Assembly (NCBI GenBank): GCA_027704905.1 | Contig: CM051002.1 | Coordinates: 3,700,086 to 3,764,085, forward strand | DNA: 64,000 nt | Direction of reading: 5' to 3' | DNA from: Muraenolepis orangiensis | Lineage: Eukaryota > Chordata > Actinopteri > Gadiformes > Muraenolepididae | Part shown: one piece after another, positions 22,401 through 35,094 of the stretch | Layout of the letters: each line of letters starts with the position of its first letter | Position numbering within the stretch: the first letter of the stretch is position 1 | Notes under the pieces: generated by a model | The model's database searches: none | Seen by the model: the letters and a program-made list of their open reading frames with translations, nothing else | Told to the model about the DNA's origin: nothing | Position numbers and translations under genes: made by a program

Positions 22401-22402
22401 AG

Positions 22403-22520
22403 TTAATTCACACCATCAGCGTGGTGGACCGGGACGAACCCCAGTCAGGGCATCACTTTCACTTCAACCTGGTCCCCGACGCCTCCAGCAACCGGCACTT
22501 CACTCTGTGGGACGTGAAAG
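22403..22520 (+). CDS. cdh22: cadherin-22-like exon B (EC5)
   Basis: This 118-nt exon continues the cadherin in phase 0 from exon A. It begins LIHTISVVDRDEP, where DRDEP is the calcium-site motif of EC5, and ends in WDVK plus one base of a split codon. The acceptor is ctctctgcag and the donor is AAG|GTGAGC. The pyrimidine tract upstream of the acceptor merges into a long (TTC)/(CTCTTC) microsatellite, and beyond that lies a 6-kb LINE whose 3' end is only about 225 bp from the exon. The exon size and sequence match type II cadherins and agree best with CDH22 from memory. Confidence 0.9.
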
Positions 22521-23333
22521 GTGAGCCACCAGCTCCCCCACAGACCCCACAGCCCTCACAGGCCCCCACAGCTAATATTACTATTATTACTACTATTATT
22601 CTATATATACTATTTTATCACTTCGAAGGCACAACAATAATGTCCCTGTGTCAAAATACCAACTGCGCCCCCTACCGCAATTGAAAATTACTGTACAGAG
22701 GACCTTCCTCCCCAAGCTCCCCATTGAAGTCCATTATAAAACTGCCGGACCCAAGCGGCCGGTGAGTCCTGTTTTTTAACATTAGTGTATACGGCAGTAA
22801 GGGGGGACAATCTTCCCTTAGGGCGGGTCTAGCCAGAGGCTCTGGGAACCAATCAGCACTGAGCAGGTGAATACACATTCTGAGTTTTGGGGGCAGCCTT
22901 ATCATCCCGCAAGGATGTCTCTTGTGTCATTCATTATTTCCTCATTCCAGACAACTAGATTTAATACTGTAACATTTTGAGTTCCGACCTCAAAGTTTTC
23001 CAGGTGCATGACCCCAAACGTAAACAGAAAGCATGGCTGACCGTGACAAGGTGGTGTTTCTTTGAATCGCGATTAGACAATTGACGTGATTTACGTGCAT
23101 TCCTGGTATTACTATATGAAAGTATGTCTTATTTTAATTAAATACAGGTACATTAACATTTTTTTTGTACAACTACCCACTGATTATAGAGCTTCTTCCC
23201 CCTCAGATCACAATCGATTTCAATTCTGTTTGGATTGTCTGCTAAAATGACCCACTAATTCACGGTCACCATTAATTGTGAGGCACCTTTCCTCCCTGCC
23301 CTATTTTAACAACTACCAGCCGCCACTGACATA

Positions 23334-23410
23334 CAGTATATATATATATAAACAGTGTATATATACATATATATATATACACATATATATATATATATTT
23401 ATATATATAT
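23334..23410. repeat. (TA)n-rich repeat
   Basis: An imperfect TA/TACA array of about 75 bp, self-complementary. Confidence 0.9.
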
Positions 23411-23570
23411 GTTTTCGGGATGTAACAGTTCCATGGATCCCGAGTCGCGGTTCCTTCATCTGAGCCGTGAATATACTCGGAAGCCACTGACTTCCTCAAC
23501 ACAGTACTTAGTATATCTGGATATTGTGATTTTTAACAGTTCAGAAATTAAATGGGAAAAATATGCGTCC

Positions 23571-23697
23571 AGTAATAGTAGTAGTAGTTAGTAATAGTAG
23601 TAGTAGTTAGTAATAGTAGTAGTAGTTAGTAATAGTAGTAGTAGTTAGTAATAGTAGTAGTAGTTAGTAATAGTAGTAGTAGTTAGTAATAGTAGTT
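23571..23697. repeat. 19-bp (agtaatagtagtagtagtt)n minisatellite
   Basis: About six copies of a 19-bp unit derived from TAG triplets. Confidence 0.93.
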
Positions 23698-23737
23698 ATA
23701 GTCCATGTCGGGACAGCCACATTTTTGTTATATCTAA

Positions 23738-23935
23738 ATCTAAATCTGGAGGATTGAATCCTCTTTATTGGTCACATACACACACAGTGAAATGTGTCCT
23801 CTGCATCTAGCCCATCGTAGTATGAGGAGCAGTGGGCAGCTATGGTATACACAGCCCTCAGGGAGCAGGGCAGGGGTCTGGTGCCTTGCCTTCCTGCCCT
23901 ACAGTAGCTTAGTCTGTTGGGACTGAAACGGCCCA
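23738..23935 (-). repeat. SINE, minus orientation, 5' truncated
   Basis: The reverse complement matches the 3' part of the SINE at 43665-43922: gggcagctat / gctgcccactg, aaatgcag-type, caataaagaggattcaatcctcc. On the + strand its end is preceded by aaatctaaatct, the complement of the SINE's ATTTAG-type tail. Confidence 0.65.
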
Positions 23936-24212
23936 CAGATTGAGAACTGGTCCTGGATCTGGAGAAAGGAGCCTCGGAGGTGGTGATTAGACCTCTACTC
24001 TTCTCCGTGGGTGTTATATATAGCTGTTATATATAGCTGCTCACTATGTTTGTGCAAACAAACCGTTACACTTGACCCAATAACTAAAAACCTGAATCAC
24101 ACAATATCAAGCAACTATGGTGTGAGACTAAAAGTATTCCAATGTTACTTGTCATTAATAAACAAAATGGCAATTTCAGCTTTCTGCTGAATTATTTTTT
24201 AAGATATTTAAA

Positions 24213-24246
24213 TCTCTCTCTCTCTCTCTCTCTCCTCTCTCTCCCT

Positions 24247-24336
<90 letters not shown>
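24213..24336. repeat. (TC)n microsatellite
   Basis: A TC run with a few C insertions, about 120 bp. Confidence 0.95.
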
Positions 24337-24338
<2 letters not shown>

Positions 24339-24763
24339 CGCTCTCTCTGTGGCTAAAGCAAATGTTAACAAGATGCATCATTTTTCATCACAAATTCACT
24401 CTTCCCGTCAACTCTTTCTTCCTTCATTATTTAACGCCATATTAAAAAGCAGCGGCACGGCTTCTAAGTGATGACTTTGGCTTTGCTTTAGCCGTCTCTC
24501 TCTTCATCTGCGTGGTTGAGTGTGTGTGTGTGTGTGTGTGTTTTTTGCCAACCTAATGGTTCTGTTCCGAGCGGGGAATTAATAACTCCAAGGCCCCCCC
24601 ATGCTTACCGGAGCTCTGAGAGATGTGGTCGTCGTCCCAGTGAAGTTTGATGTCCAGCTAAATGGAGATGGATCTGACACCCAAAGAATGTCAGGGGATT
24701 GTGTGTGAATTGTGTGTCCCTATGTGTGTCCATTCAAACTCAAACACGCCCACTCACACACAC

Positions 24764-25101
24764 GCCACCTCACAGACACACACACACATGCACAATCATG
24801 TATGCATTCAAATGCAAAAAGACACACACACAAACACACAGACACACACACGAAAACATACACACACAAAAACAGCAACACACACATACACACACACACA
24901 CCATAACCTTGCTCTAATTAGCTGTTGGTACTCGCTTCTGGTGGGACTCAAGTACCCCCAGTCCTCCTCTACCTGAGGTGATGAGGACACACACACACAC
25001 ACACACGCAAGTACACACACACATACACACACACAGACACACACACACACACACACATACACACACACACAAACACATACACACACACACATACACACAC
25101 A
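24764..25101. repeat. imperfect (CA)n arrays
   Basis: Two clusters of interrupted CA repeats around a unique segment at 24902-24985. Confidence 0.9.
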
Positions 25102-25546
25102 CTGCAGTGTCAAACTCTTGTCTAACGTCTTGTCCTCTCCTTGATCATGCTGTTTCACACATGTGTGAAGGACATTAGGCAGTGCGTCACTTTGACACTC
25201 GTACAATGAGTTTGCGCCCCTGGCACCACCCCCCCACACCCCACACACACACACGCAGAAAACACAGACGCACACACGCTAGTGCACACATGCACACACC
25301 GTGCAGCAGCTGACGGGGAGGGAGGCGTGGATGAAGGGGGAAACCCACACACTGCTTTCATCCTCTGTCCTCGCATCACCAGCTCCCCTACCGCTGCTGG
25401 CATATTATCAGGACCATCGCACACACACACACACACACATCCACAAACACGCACACACACACATATACACTGACCAACATGGCCCCTCGTGCTCCAAAAC
25501 AAACTGTGTGATTTGTTGTTGTCCTGGTCTATCACCAACCCTTTAT

Positions 25547-25786
<240 letters not shown>

Positions 25787-25944
25787 GACCCCGGCTTTAA
25801 GTGGTCACTCTTTCCCTTGCATGGTGGCTTATTAATGAATCACCTTGGGAACACAACACAGACCGGTACTCCCCTAGCTATTTCAAGCTATTAGCTAGTT
25901 TCCCTTTGAAAAAGGGACTTAAATATAGTTAATGTAATGTGCAG

Positions 25945-26555
25945 CTACGCTTGTGTAACAAGCCTCAATGATTATCGTCCAGTGGCTTTAACACCCATAG
26001 CCGTGAAGTGCCTGGAAAAACTTGTCATGTCGCATATTTACTTTTCCATCCCTGAGTCCCTAGATCCACTCCAGTTTGCATGCAGACCAAACAGGTCTGT
26101 AGACAATGCCATCTCCCTGGCACTACACACAGCCCTGGAGCATCTAGACAGGAGGGACACCTATGTCAGATTTCTGTTCATTGACTACACCTACAACAAC
26201 ATCGTTCCCTCCAACCCGGTCCTGAAACTGAGGGACCTAGGTCTGGCCCACCATCTAACTGGATTATGGTCTTCCTGACGGGCAGGCCTCAAGTGGTGAA
26301 GATTGGGAGCAACATCACATTCACTCTGGTCCTCAACACCAGAGCTCCCCCATAGCTGCTGTCTCAGTCCCCGGCTGTACTCGCTGTACACACATAACTG
26401 TACTGCTACACAAAGCAATAATCGGATTATCAAGTTTGCCGACGACACTATAGTCATCGGCCTGATAAGCGAGGACGACGAAACTAGTACAGAGATGAGG
26501 ATATTTCGGCTGATGCGATGCAAGGACAACAGCCTGGCAAGTTCAGCAAGACCAT
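25945..26555 (+). pseudogene. LINE reverse transcriptase fragment
   Basis: The frame at 25937-26278 reads NDYRPVALTPIAVKCLEKLV, LDPLQFACRPNRSVDNAI and FLFIDY, then degenerates. Other frames continue with ...RPQVVKIGSN, and FADDTIVIGLIS near 26440. These are RT blocks of an L2/CR1/Rex1-group LINE. The catalytic region has frameshifts and a deletion after FIDY. Both flanks are TC arrays. It may belong to the same family as the endonuclease fragment near 4.4-5.2 kb, but the two do not overlap. Confidence 0.78.
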
Positions 26556-26568
26556 GCAAGACCATCTC

Positions 26569-26610
26569 TCTCTCTCTGTCTCTCTGTCTCTCTGTCTCTC
26601 TGTCTCTCTG

Positions 26611-26700
<90 letters not shown>
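26569..26700. repeat. (TC)n arm of an inverted microsatellite pair
   Basis: About 130 bp of TC with tctctg units at the start. It is complementary to the GA array at 26812-26924. Confidence 0.96.
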
Positions 26701-26703
<3 letters not shown>

Positions 26704-26811
26704 AAGCACCACCCATCAGCCACAACACACCCTGGGTCCAGAGGTGACAGACAAGCCACCAGGCGTGTGTTTTCTCCTCTCTCTGTTTGTGTTCTCTCCT
26801 CCATCATCATC

Positions 26812-26926
<115 letters not shown>

Positions 26927-27188
26927 GCACTCGTCAACACTCTGGGACACCACTTGGAACTCTCCTAATTGCATAATTATATTCCTAAATCAAGTGGCAC
27001 AATCACCACCACACCTTGTCACCGTGGTTACCGCACACTTTCTAATTGTTTTATGCTGAAGCCTGGATGCCAGAAAAGACCACAAATAAAAATGTAAAAG
27101 GGACAATGAGAAAAAACAACAAAATGCCCACTAACTGTTGACGTAATATATTTTTCATCTTATTCTACATCTTATACTTCTTCTTCTA

Positions 27189-27206
27189 GTTCTTCTTCTT
27201 CTTCTT

Positions 27207-27250
<44 letters not shown>
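27189..27250. repeat. (TTC)n then (TA)n
   Basis: A short TTC run followed by about 21 TA units. Confidence 0.93.
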
Positions 27251-27253
<3 letters not shown>

Positions 27254-27412
27254 AAAAGTACACATACAAAATGTACAAGTTACTAAATTACAAATATTAC
27301 CCCAAAAAAATAAACACCAATGTACATATTTAAATCATTTTCATAATTGCTCGTCACTTCATCCACCACCACCACCTCCCTCCTCCTCTCCATCACGTCA
27401 TCCGATTCACAG

Positions 27413-27562
27413 ACAACACCGCCGGCATCCGGACACAGCGGTCTGGCTTCAACCGCAATGAGCAGAATGTGTACTTCCTGTCCATCCTGGTGGTGGACAG
27501 TGGGCCCCCCGCCCTGAGCTCCACAGGCACAGTCACCATCCACGTGTGTGGCTGTGACCCAG
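27413..27562 (+). CDS. cdh22: cadherin-22-like exon C (EC5 end)
   Basis: This 150-nt exon completes EC5. It starts with the phase-1 split Asp codon followed by NTAGIRTQRSGFNR and runs through VVDSGPPALSSTGTVTI to the paired-cysteine stretch VCGCD that closes the membrane-proximal cadherin repeat. The acceptor is gattcacag after a C/T-rich tract and the donor is CCAG|GTGACG. A (CA)n array begins within about 8 bases of the donor. Exons C and D sum to 252 nt. I recall one exon of that size in other type II cadherins, so the intron between them may be lineage-specific. Confidence 0.9.
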
Positions 27563-27567
27563 GTGAC

Positions 27568-27569
<2 letters not shown>

Positions 27570-27607
<38 letters not shown>

Positions 27608-27638
27608 TGCACACGCACGCACACATACACACGCACAC

Positions 27639-27677
<39 letters not shown>
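27570..27677. repeat. (CA)n array beside the exon C donor
   Basis: An imperfect CA repeat that starts within 8 bp of the 5' splice site at 27563. Confidence 0.96.
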
Positions 27678-27678
<1 letters not shown>

Positions 27679-27947
27679 CCACAAACACGCACACACACAT
27701 ACACACTGTGACCAACATGGCCCCTCGTGTTCCAAAACAAACTGTGTGATTTGTTGTTGTCCTTTCCAAAACCTCACTCCAAACCATGAACTGGTTAAAC
27801 TGGTTCACAACACGTGTTTCAGCTCCATATTGTGAGAACACAGCGGGATGATTTTCACTGGGTTTTGTCCTGTGTTGTTAATGTAAAGAGCCAGGAGGTA
27901 TTTTTAAACACCAAGTTGTTTGTGTTGTGTTTGTGTTTTCCACTCAG

Positions 27948-28049
27948 ACGGAGCCATCCTGTCGTGCAGCGCTACGGCCTACGTGATGAGTGCTGCACTC
28001 AGCCCCGGAGCGCTGATAGCACTGCTGGTCTGCATGCTCATCCTCATAG
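27948..28049 (+). CDS. cdh22: cadherin-22-like exon D (juxtamembrane and transmembrane)
   Basis: This 102-nt exon encodes the short extracellular stalk (ILSCSATAYVMSAALSP) and most of the single transmembrane helix (ALIALLVCMLILI). The helix is completed by exon E (VLVLLILTL), giving about 23 hydrophobic residues and then a basic stop-transfer KRHRK. The acceptor is tttccactcag and the donor is ATAG|GTAAGT. Only 385 bp separate it from exon C. A 1.3-kb purine-rich repeat begins directly after the donor. The phase (1 to 1) matches both neighbours. Confidence 0.9.
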
Positions 28050-28054
28050 GTAAG

Positions 28055-29390
28055 TTGGAAGGGAGGGGGGGAGAGAGGGAGGGAAGGATGGAGGAAGGGG
28101 AAAAAGGACGGAGGGAATGAATAAGAGAGGGAGAGAGGGGGGGAGGGAGGCATAGAGAGAGGGAGGGAGGGATTGAGGGAGAGATGGAGGGATGAAGGAA
28201 GGGATGGAAGGAGAGAGGGAGGGATGGAGGGAGGGAGAGATGAAGGGATAAAGGGAGAAAGGGAGGGATGGATGGAGGGAAGGAGAGAGAAATGGAGAGA
28301 GGGGGGAGGGAGGGAGAGGAGAGAGGAAGATAGGGATGGAGGGAGAGAGGGAAGGAGAGAGCGAAGGAGAGAGGGAGGGATGAGGGAGTGAGGGAGAGAG
28401 GGAAAGAGAGAGGTATGGAGAGGGAGGGATGAGGGAGTGAGGGAGAGAGAGAAGGATTGAGGGAGAGAGCGGGATGGAGCGAAGGAGAGATAGAGGAGTG
28501 GAGGAAGAGAGAGGGATGGAGGGAGGGAGGGAGAAAGAGAGATGGAGTAAAGGAGAGATGGAGGGAGAGAGGGAGGGAGAGAGGGGGAGGGGGGGAGAGA
28601 GGGAGGAAGATAGAGAGAGCGAAGGAGAGAGGGAGGGATGAGGGAGTGAGGGAGAGAGGGAAGGATTAAGGGAGAGAGGGAGGGATGGAGCGAAGGAGAG
28701 AGAGATGGAGAGAGGGAAGGATGGATGGAGAAAGGGAGGGATGGAGCCAAAGAGAGAGGGAGGGAGGGAAAGAGAAAGAGAGATAGATGGATGGAGGAAG
28801 AGAGAAATGGAGCGAAGGAGGGAGGGAGGGATGAGGGAGTGAGGGAGCAAGGGTAGGAGGGAGGGAGAGAGGGAAGAAGAGAGGGGGAGGGAGGGAGAGA
28901 AGGAGTGAAAGAGAGAGAGGTACGGAGAGGGAGGGATGCAGGAGTGAGGGAGAGAGAGAAGGATTGAGGGAGAGAGAGGGATGAAGCGAAGGAGAGAGAG
29001 AGGGATGGAGGGAGGGAGAGGGGGAGAGAGGGATGGAGGGAGAGAGAGAGCGATGGAGCAAAGGCGAGAGGGAGGGATGGAGAGGGGGAGAGAGGGAGAG
29101 AGGGAGGGATGGAGAGAGAGAGGGAGGCAGGGAGGGAGGGAGAGTGGGATGGAGAGAGAGAGGGAGAGAGGGAGTAAGACAGGGAGGGAGGGATGGAGAG
29201 AGGAGAGATGGAGGGAGTGACTGAGGAAGACAGGGAGGGAGGGATAGAGAGAGGAGAGATGGAGGGAGTGCCTGAGGAAGACAGGGAGGGAGGGATAGAG
29301 AGAGGGAGGAAGATGGAGGACAATAGGGAGGGAGGGAGGGATGGATGGATGGAGGGAGGGAGGGAGGGAGAGAGTAAAAGAGGGATGGAG
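28055..29390. repeat. 1.3-kb purine-rich GGGA/GAGA minisatellite
   Basis: Nearly all A and G on the + strand, with scattered T in gatg and gattg units. Higher-order units such as gggagggatgagggagtg recur (near 28376, 28424 and 28636). It begins 5 bp after the exon D donor. The long Ser/Pro-rich frames on the minus strand are products of the repeat. Confidence 0.96.
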
Positions 29391-29812
29391 GAAGAATTAG
29401 AATACATACTGGATCAACTAAAAGGATGGATCGAAGAATTAAAAAACAACGGGAAAAGAAGGTTTAAAAGGCCTAAAATCGTACAAGCATTGCTTTGAAA
29501 CACTAGCAGCACATACTGTCAATGCATGTGGACCCATTCCGGAACGTTATGCAGAACAAAAGAGTGGCTCCTCTGCCACTAGGCACCAGACAAACTGCAA
29601 CACCGCCGGGGTGCCTCATGAGCAGCCCGGGACATGGTCTCCCCCCCCCATATGCTCGTGCCACCAGCGACCGCAGAAGACGAAGCCTTCGTCAAGCGTT
29701 CATTTCTGATGAGCACAAGTTGAGCACAACTTTACTCTGCGTAACTAGAAGCCTAAGATGAGCCCACTTGAGGGCAGACAGAGGACACAATTCAACGCAG
29801 GTTCATACTGTC

Positions 29813-29814
<2 letters not shown>

Positions 29815-29843
<29 letters not shown>

Positions 29844-30012
29844 CTGCTTCTTCTTCTGTGGCGTAGGCGCTGGTGCATTCACACACACCCCCCACCCCAA
29901 ACACTTGTAAGTTATTTTCAAAAAGCGCGTCTTGTGTGTGTGTGTGTGTGTGCGTCTGCGTGCGTGTTTGTGTGTGTGACTGTGTGTGTGCGTGTGTGTG
30001 TGTGTGTGTGTG
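29815..30012. repeat. (TTC)n and (TG)n short arrays
   Basis: TTC units at 29815-29855 and interrupted TG units at 29935-30012. Confidence 0.9.
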
Positions 30013-30637
30013 CATTCGTCGATGAGATGAGAGGCAATCATTGAAGAAGCTTTGAGCTGTCATACTTAAGGGCGGGAAAATGCTACTTAAACGTGCAACG
30101 CACGCAATGCGTCCACTTTCCCGCCGCCGCCACTCGTGCGCTCCAGCGAGCTTCCATTAATGGATCGACCGCCGTGGAGGATGAAGAAGACGTCTTCACA
30201 GGAGGGGGGGGGGGAAGTTCCAGCGGTCGTGGGGGAAACAGAACAGAAACCAGGAAAAGAGGACCTATGTCGTACAAAACGCATGCATATTTCATGTTGG
30301 ACACAGCACACATGTTTTTGCTTGTAGTGTCGATTTTGTCTCTATGGAGATGGGTTTTGCGGAGGCCCCCGGGTAAGAAGAGGGTTTTTTCTTTTTCTTG
30401 GTCCTCTGAATGCGTATGGATCCACTTGACTCACTCCAGGGACACCATGGGGGGGGGGGGGGGGGTCCACAGTACCGCAGAGAGCAGGAGGAGGAGACAG
30501 ACTGAGAAAAAAGGCCGGCTCTGCACTCCCGTCCCTCCGGAAAAACTGGCCCAAAATACACACAGAATTAAACCTTTTTATTTTTTCTCCCCTATAAGGC
30601 AACACACACACGCACGCAGACACACAAGCAGGCGCAC

Positions 30638-30641
30638 ACAG

Positions 30642-30711
<70 letters not shown>

Positions 30712-30726
30712 ATACACACACACACA
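30638..30726. repeat. (CA)n microsatellite
   Basis: About 44 CA units with two T interruptions at the end. Confidence 0.96.
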
Positions 30727-31292
30727 GCCTCCCAGAAGGAGACTTGGGCTGAAGTGGCTCAGTATTTTCCTGTGTGAATGTTTCATGAGCTGTTCGTCCA
30801 TCCTTCCAGTGGTTCCCTTGTTCTTCTTTGGTGTAAGTGTTTTGTTTTTTAAACACTACATCCACGTCTCTCTCTCTCTTCCCTCCCCCTTCCCCCCATG
30901 AGGGACGCTGTCAAAGGGACCATGTGACCAGGTGGCGCCCGCCCCATAGAGACAAATAAAAGGGACACACACATAACTTTTAAGACCCATGGTAATGAGG
31001 GTGGTTGATGTTGTGCTTTCGTTAACCGAAAAGCATGCGGTCTCCAAACAAGTTAAAATGTTAAATTATCGGGTTGAAAAGCTTCAACAGGAATACTTTG
31101 AATCTAAGAGGAGAGACGCACCCCCTTCTTGCAGCTAAGAGGCAAATAGAAAAATAAAGCTGTATTAGGACAACGTTGAGGTTTAAGATCCCCTTTAGGC
31201 TCCACGTCACCTCGCCTCATCGTGTTGAAAACAACCACTCTCAAACCCAATCCCCATGATACTGTTTAGTGGTTGAGTTATTTCACATTGCT

Positions 31293-31682
31293 ACATCAGA
31301 TTCAAGATTCAAGAATTGTATTTGCCATTTGCAACAAGTACAATAGAATGCTTTCAGTAGGAAATTATAGAACACAATACTATAAAAATACTATACACAA
31401 TAAAAAAAGAACATAACAATCACCATAAAGTGATAGATGGATGATATGGGAGTTTTATTGTGCAAAAAGCATTTAAAAGCATTTTAAAGTGCCAGTAATG
31501 CAGCAGCATCATGAATACAGTGAAGTACAGTGCAGAAGGGTGCAGTAACTGTAATGAGTCAAGTAAGTCCAGCAAACTAGATAGTGTAATGCTAATGACA
31601 ATGTAATGATAGTGGCAGCACTCCTAGCAGTTCAGTAGCCTGTCCACTGCCTGTGGATAAAAACTATCCTTGAACCTGGTAG
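31293..31682 (-). repeat. member of the TTAA-flanked repeat family, one end missing
   Basis: The + strand starts with agattcaagattcaag, tttgccatttgcaacaagta, and continues with sequence that is the reverse complement of the interior of the 2101-2595 element (for example gtgaagtacagtgcag, gtagcctgtccactgcctgt and ggataaaaact). The far inverted repeat is absent. Confidence 0.65.
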
Positions 31683-32164
31683 TGCCCAAACCCAAAAGCA
31701 ATTATGGAGACTGCAGAGGACATTACCCAGAATCACATGGCCCGTGTTAAACATTGCACCCCATCATGTATAATACATTGGGAGCAAGTTGTAACGTTTT
31801 CTCTCGTTTTGAATCCCAGAGACACTAATTGGCCCCCAGAAGTCAATAATAGCGGTTTGGCAGATTGATTTTGATCAGTAGAAGCAGACAGCAAAGCACC
31901 TCATCAAGGCAATGATGGACAGGCTGAGCAGCAGGTTTCCCGGGTCTCTGCCAGTCATCATGTGGACTGTAACATGGGGGGGAGGGGGGGGGGACAGACA
32001 GCAGTGTGCTAACAGTTATCTCCTGGTGATAGGAGCAGATGGCAGAGTCAGTGTGAGGCCAGACTCCACAGTAGTGGGTTGTACCCTTGTGGTGTCGGAG
32101 CGCCGATCTGAGAGCCTGCTCTGCTGTTACTACTCATGTTGACACTAGTTGCTCCACAGCCTCC

Positions 32165-32410
<246 letters not shown>

Positions 32411-32908
32411 TGTTTGCACCGGCACTGATGAGAACAATGAAAAACGAATTCCTGGCTAATTACGCTACAAACAAACAGTACCTCCGTCAGTTCATTACAG
32501 GTGGGAGGTTGGGGTGGATGGTTGGGTGAGAGGGGGGGAGGGGGAGGGGGAGGGGTGCTGCGTGATGAATCCATTCCACTGCACTCCAGCATCTGCACGC
32601 ATCCTTTCCAATTACGGTCCATCTGTCACGGTGAACCGTGGGCCGGCGCTGCCCAAGGGTTGCATGAACCGTCTTGTCAGGAACGCTACATCACATCACA
32701 TCTGTACACAACACGCCACGACGCCTTATGCTTAAATACGAGTGATTGATGTGGGGGGGGGTAAAACACAGAACGGCATTGAACACCGTCCCCCGTAATC
32801 CCAAGATAATCCACTCCTCTACAAATTGTCTTTGTTGTTTGCTGACAAAAAAAAGAGAAAACAACATCAAATAGCGACTATGAGATGTGTATCTTCATTA
32901 TACATTAC

Positions 32909-32933
32909 GCACACACACACACACACGCAAACA

Positions 32934-32984
<51 letters not shown>
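32909..32984. repeat. (CA)n microsatellite
   Basis: About 36 CA units with two interruptions. Confidence 0.95.
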
Positions 32985-32986
<2 letters not shown>

Positions 32987-33114
32987 TTCCCTGCGCAGCA
33001 GCGTTGGGCTTATCTGTATGCATGGCAGAGTTCACCACAACGAGGCTCCCTCGTCAAATTACCATCCTCATCGGTGTGGATTTAGAGTAATTGTCTACCC
33101 CCCCCCCCCCCGCC

Positions 33115-33123
33115 CACACACAG

Positions 33124-33160
<37 letters not shown>

Positions 33161-33165
33161 CACAC

Positions 33166-33241
<76 letters not shown>
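33115..33241. repeat. (CA)n microsatellite
   Basis: About 60 CA units with G and T interruptions, preceded by a run of C. Confidence 0.96.
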
Positions 33242-33242
<1 letters not shown>

Positions 33243-33445
33243 CGTAGAAGCGTGCAGCGTTGGAGTTGAACACCCAACACACAAGCACCCCCTCCCCGCC
33301 CCGCTCTTCCCCCCAAGATAATTCCCGTTTACGGGTTTACTGAACAATTCGACGCAAGTGAATGGAGTCCAACGAAGGGCGTGGGAGACAATGTCGGAGC
33401 GGAGGGATCATTAGATCAGCGGATACTCCACCCGGTCCCCGTGCC

Positions 33446-33922
33446 CCCCCCTCTCTCCCTCTCTCTCCCCCCCCCCCTCTCTCCCTCTCTCTCCCCCCCC
33501 CCCCTCTCTCCCCCTCTGTCCCCCTCTCTCTGTCCCCCCCTCTCTCCCCCCCCCTCCTCTCTCCCCCTCTCTCCCCTTCTGTCCCCCTCTCTCTCCCCCC
33601 CCCCCTCTCTCCCCCTCTCTCCCCCTCTGTCCCCCTCTCTCTCCCCCCCCCTCTCTCCCCCTCTCTCCCCCCCCCTCCTCTCTCCCCCTCTCTCCCCCTC
33701 TGTCCCCCTCTCTCCCCCCCCCCTCTCTCCCCCTCTCTCCCCCTCTCTCCCCCTCTCTCCCCCTCTGTCCCCCTCTCTCTCCCCCCCCCCCTCTCTCCCC
33801 CTCTCTCCCCCCCCCTCCTCTCTCCCCCTCTCTCCCCCTCTCTCCCCCCTCTGTCCCCCTCTCTCTCCCCCCCCCCTCCTCCTCTCCCCCTCCTCTCCCC
33901 CCCCCCCCCCCTCTCTCTCCCC
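33446..33922. repeat. C-rich (CTCTCCCC)n array
   Basis: About 480 bp of pyrimidine-only sequence with repeated ccctctctcccc and ctctgtcccc units and C8-C14 runs. Confidence 0.95.
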
Positions 33923-34019
33923 AACTTTCTCCATAAGCGTACGCGCACACGTTTTGATCTCCCTCTCTCCTCTCCTCTCCTCCCCAGTCGGCCTGCTTCA
34001 GGTCAGTTCCACTAAAACA

Positions 34020-34125
34020 AGGGATACAAGAGATACAAGATACAAGATTTGTAAATGCAATTTGTAACAAGTACAAGTACATAGGAACGCTTACTCCCCC
34101 ATTCCCTCCCGCAGTATAAATCTTA
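34020..34125. repeat. end fragment of the TTAA-flanked repeat family
   Basis: Contains acaagatttgtaaatgc, ttgtaacaagtacaagtac and the cccattccctcccgcagtat end block. Confidence 0.6.
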
Positions 34126-35094
34126 AAAACAACACGTCGTCCGTGCCGCTGTCACCGCTGTTTGTTTTGCAATTTTTTTCTCCCCGACAACAAAAAAGAA
34201 CAAAAACAAGGGAATAATGCTTGCGAAAAATAAATAACGAATAATAATAATAATAAATGGTGCTTTTAAACTCATGCGCTGACAGGGGAAACTCGCTCTG
34301 TTGTAGCCTTGTAGCATCAGCAACCGTGTCTCACGTCTCCCATCACTATGTGTTTTTATTTTATTTTATAATTTGCTGCCTATTGCAATGCAACACATTG
34401 GCCAAAAGTTGTTTACACGTTGTTAATAACACGTTATTTTTTATCGCCTTGCTATCCCCCCCCCCGCCGCCGCCCCTGTCACCCTCGTACATTTCGGCTG
34501 TTGAATTTGGAGAAGATTGCATCATCAAAGAGAAAAGAAACAGCTGAGAAAGCATAAACAGACGTGATTAACTCTGAATCAACTGGTCCTTTAGTTCCAG
34601 TCCGGTAAACAAACAACTGCAGTACATATTTATGATCTAAGACATCCCCTCATATTGACGACCGTATTAGTTCCAACAACTGGAATGAGGCGTGTGTGTG
34701 TGTGTGTGCATTTACTATCAAGGAGACAATACAAAGTGATTTTATCCCCCACCCCGCCCCCTGCTGGCTTTGCATAATATGAGAGAAACTGTAGTAACAG
34801 CAGCAGCTATAGAAAACAACCAGCTAGACACCCAGTGGTGTGGCAGAAGAAACAGCCAAGCGCTTCCCTTCTGACAGACGCCGCACGTACACCTCATCAG
34901 CTAGCATGCTGTGTTCTGGCATTTTAAATGATATCGGCTCACATTCTTTACAACCCTGTAGCACAGCCGCAGCCCTGCAGCTGTCAGACAGAACTGTTCT
35001 TCATGACGTACAAGTGTTGGTTCTGTATACAACTATAGCCTCCAATGTATTTTCTCCTTTATTTTAAATACCATTATGATGAAGAGACTAGGTG

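Noticed and set aside
27944..29407. 487-codon Ser/Pro/Leu-rich open frame on the minus strand
   Set aside because: It is the complement of the purine-rich minisatellite. It has no domain, and its length comes only from the lack of stop codons in CT-rich sequence.
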